From: Pilaira anomala | Taxonomy: Eukaryota > Mucoromycota > Mucoromycetes > Mucorales > Mucoraceae | Length of the DNA: 64,000 bases | Direction: 5' to 3' | Assembly (NCBI GenBank): GCA_025716855.1 | Contig: JAIXMQ010000096.1 | Coordinates: 1-64,000, forward strand | In this document: positions 63,180 to 64,000 of the stretch, piece by piece | Layout: the number at the start of each line of letters is the position of its first letter | Numbering within the stretch: position 1 is the first letter of the stretch | Position numbers and translations under genes: made by a program | Notes under the pieces: model-generated | What the model was told of the DNA's origin: nothing | Database searches by the model: none | The model's input: the letters and a program-made list of their open reading frames with translations, nothing else

Positions 63180-63432
63180 TTTATTAGTTATTGTTTTATG
63201 AAATAATAAAAAAGTAAAAGAGAAGGAAAAGGATGAACTTAAAATAAAAATAGATGTTAAGATGATGAAAAAAAAAAAAAGAGTAGAGTAATAGTTCTAT
63301 AAGGTTCCAATGTGTACAAGATTGAATATCGGAGATGATGATGGAAATGACATTTAATAATACAACGAGATGGATTACTTCTTTCTTCTTTCTTCATAAC
63401 GTAAAAATTAATATCTTTTTTTTTTCGTTATT

Positions 63433-64000
63433 ATGTCTGTAACAGTTGATGAATTTGATTATGAAGACTTTGCTCTTATGACATTATTTGTCCTTGCAGT
63501 AGAATATGCTTATGAGGATTCTAATGAACGAACCGGTGATCGCTATTACACTCCTTCTAGTGTTTTGCAGCTGCCAAATGAATCTCCTGCTGCTGTTTTG
63601 TTGGATGGAAAGGATGACAAGGCTTACATCGTACATCTTGGCCTAAATGTATCAGCATTCAATGATTTATACGGTGTATTCAGTAGCCATTACCCTCGTA
63701 AGGCTACTACCGGTCGTCCTCGTGCATTTACTTGTAAAATGGTCTTGCCCTTGTTCTCATGTGGCTTCATAATACCATGAAGCAAGAAAGTTTATGCTTG
63801 ATTTTTGGTGCAACTGCATCAACAATCAGCAAGTCTCTCAATTCTGGTTTGCATATCCTGCATTCCATTTTTACAAATAATCCACTTGATGAACGTTGGA
63901 AAATTATGTGGCCAACTCCTGAAGAGATGATGGTGTTTAATGATATGATTCTGACGAACACAACCAATGAAAACGAGCAAGAAGTAATGACCGGTGCATT
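63433..64000 (+). pseudogene. PIF/Harbinger-type transposase, partial, with a frameshift
   Basis: The frame from 63433 begins MSVTVDEFDYEDFALMTLFV and leads into the Harbinger N-terminal block LGLNVSAFNDLYGVFSSHYP and TTGRPRAFTCKMVL. At about 63743-63748 the frame shifts: the next frame continues with MWLHNTMKQESLCLIFGATA, STISKSLNSGLHILHSIF and WKIMWPTPEEMM, the conserved continuation of DDE_Tnp_4 transposases. A single base appears to be missing there, or the sequence has an error. The catalytic DDE residues are beyond the window end, so only the N-terminal third is seen. It is divergently paired with the Myb-like gene. Confidence 0.78.

Overview
The window looks like nuclear DNA of a Mucoromycota fungus, most likely of the order Mucorales. 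Genes are split by many short introns (about 40-100 nt, GTAAG-type donors). The DNA is very AT-rich with long A/T homopolymers and TA, CT and GAA microsatellites. The gene set is eukaryotic and fungal (GT15 mannosyltransferase, APSES factor, PacC zinc-finger factor, Mss4-type PIP kinase, Cdc4-type myosin light chain). Decayed IS630/Tc1, Helitron, LTR and PIF/Harbinger elements are also present. Species cannot be named from the sequence alone.

Layout. (1) 1-6.4 kb is a transposon graveyard: two decayed IS630/Tc1-like transposases in opposite orientation and a broken Helitron on the minus strand, cut by two copies of one solo-LTR family. (2) 7.2-39.9 kb is a dense gene block: V-ATPase subunit E, an F-box/WD40 protein, a small unknown protein, a GT15 mannosyltransferase, an LRR protein and a G3BP-like RNA-binding protein (+); a degenerate hexokinase-like protein, a PacC/Rim101 factor and a PI4P 5-kinase (-); an Mbp1/Swi4-type APSES-ankyrin factor (+); L-2-hydroxyglutarate dehydrogenase, a p24 cargo receptor and a myosin essential light chain (-); an FY-rich domain protein (+); a SNF2 ATPase and a Ded1-type DEAD-box helicase (-). 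(3) 39.9-44.4 kb is gene-poor and holds a solo LTR nested inside another copy of the same LTR, each with an intact 5-bp target duplication. (4) 44.4-60.5 kb holds a SIM/SANT/WD40 protein (+), a 2314-residue disordered repeat protein (-), a Bre1-type RING E3 ligase (-) and D-aminoacyl-tRNA deacylase (+). (5) 60.5-64 kb holds a 172-bp MITE and the start of a two-gene PIF/Harbinger element (Myb-like gene on -, transposase on +) that runs off the window.

These are independent genes, with no operon-like pathway. Loose themes are chromatin and transcription control (FYR protein, SNF2 ATPase, SANT/WD40 protein, Bre1, Mbp1-like, PacC-like), nutrient sensing (hexokinase-like, PacC-like) and membrane traffic (PIP5K, p24, V-ATPase, GT15). 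Exon models were built by hand from splice sites and reading phase. Every model given closes in frame, but none is supported by transcripts. The items I find most interesting are the giant repeat protein, the SIM-SANT-WD40 protein, the hexokinase-like protein lacking ATP-site motifs, and the nested or recombined solo LTRs.
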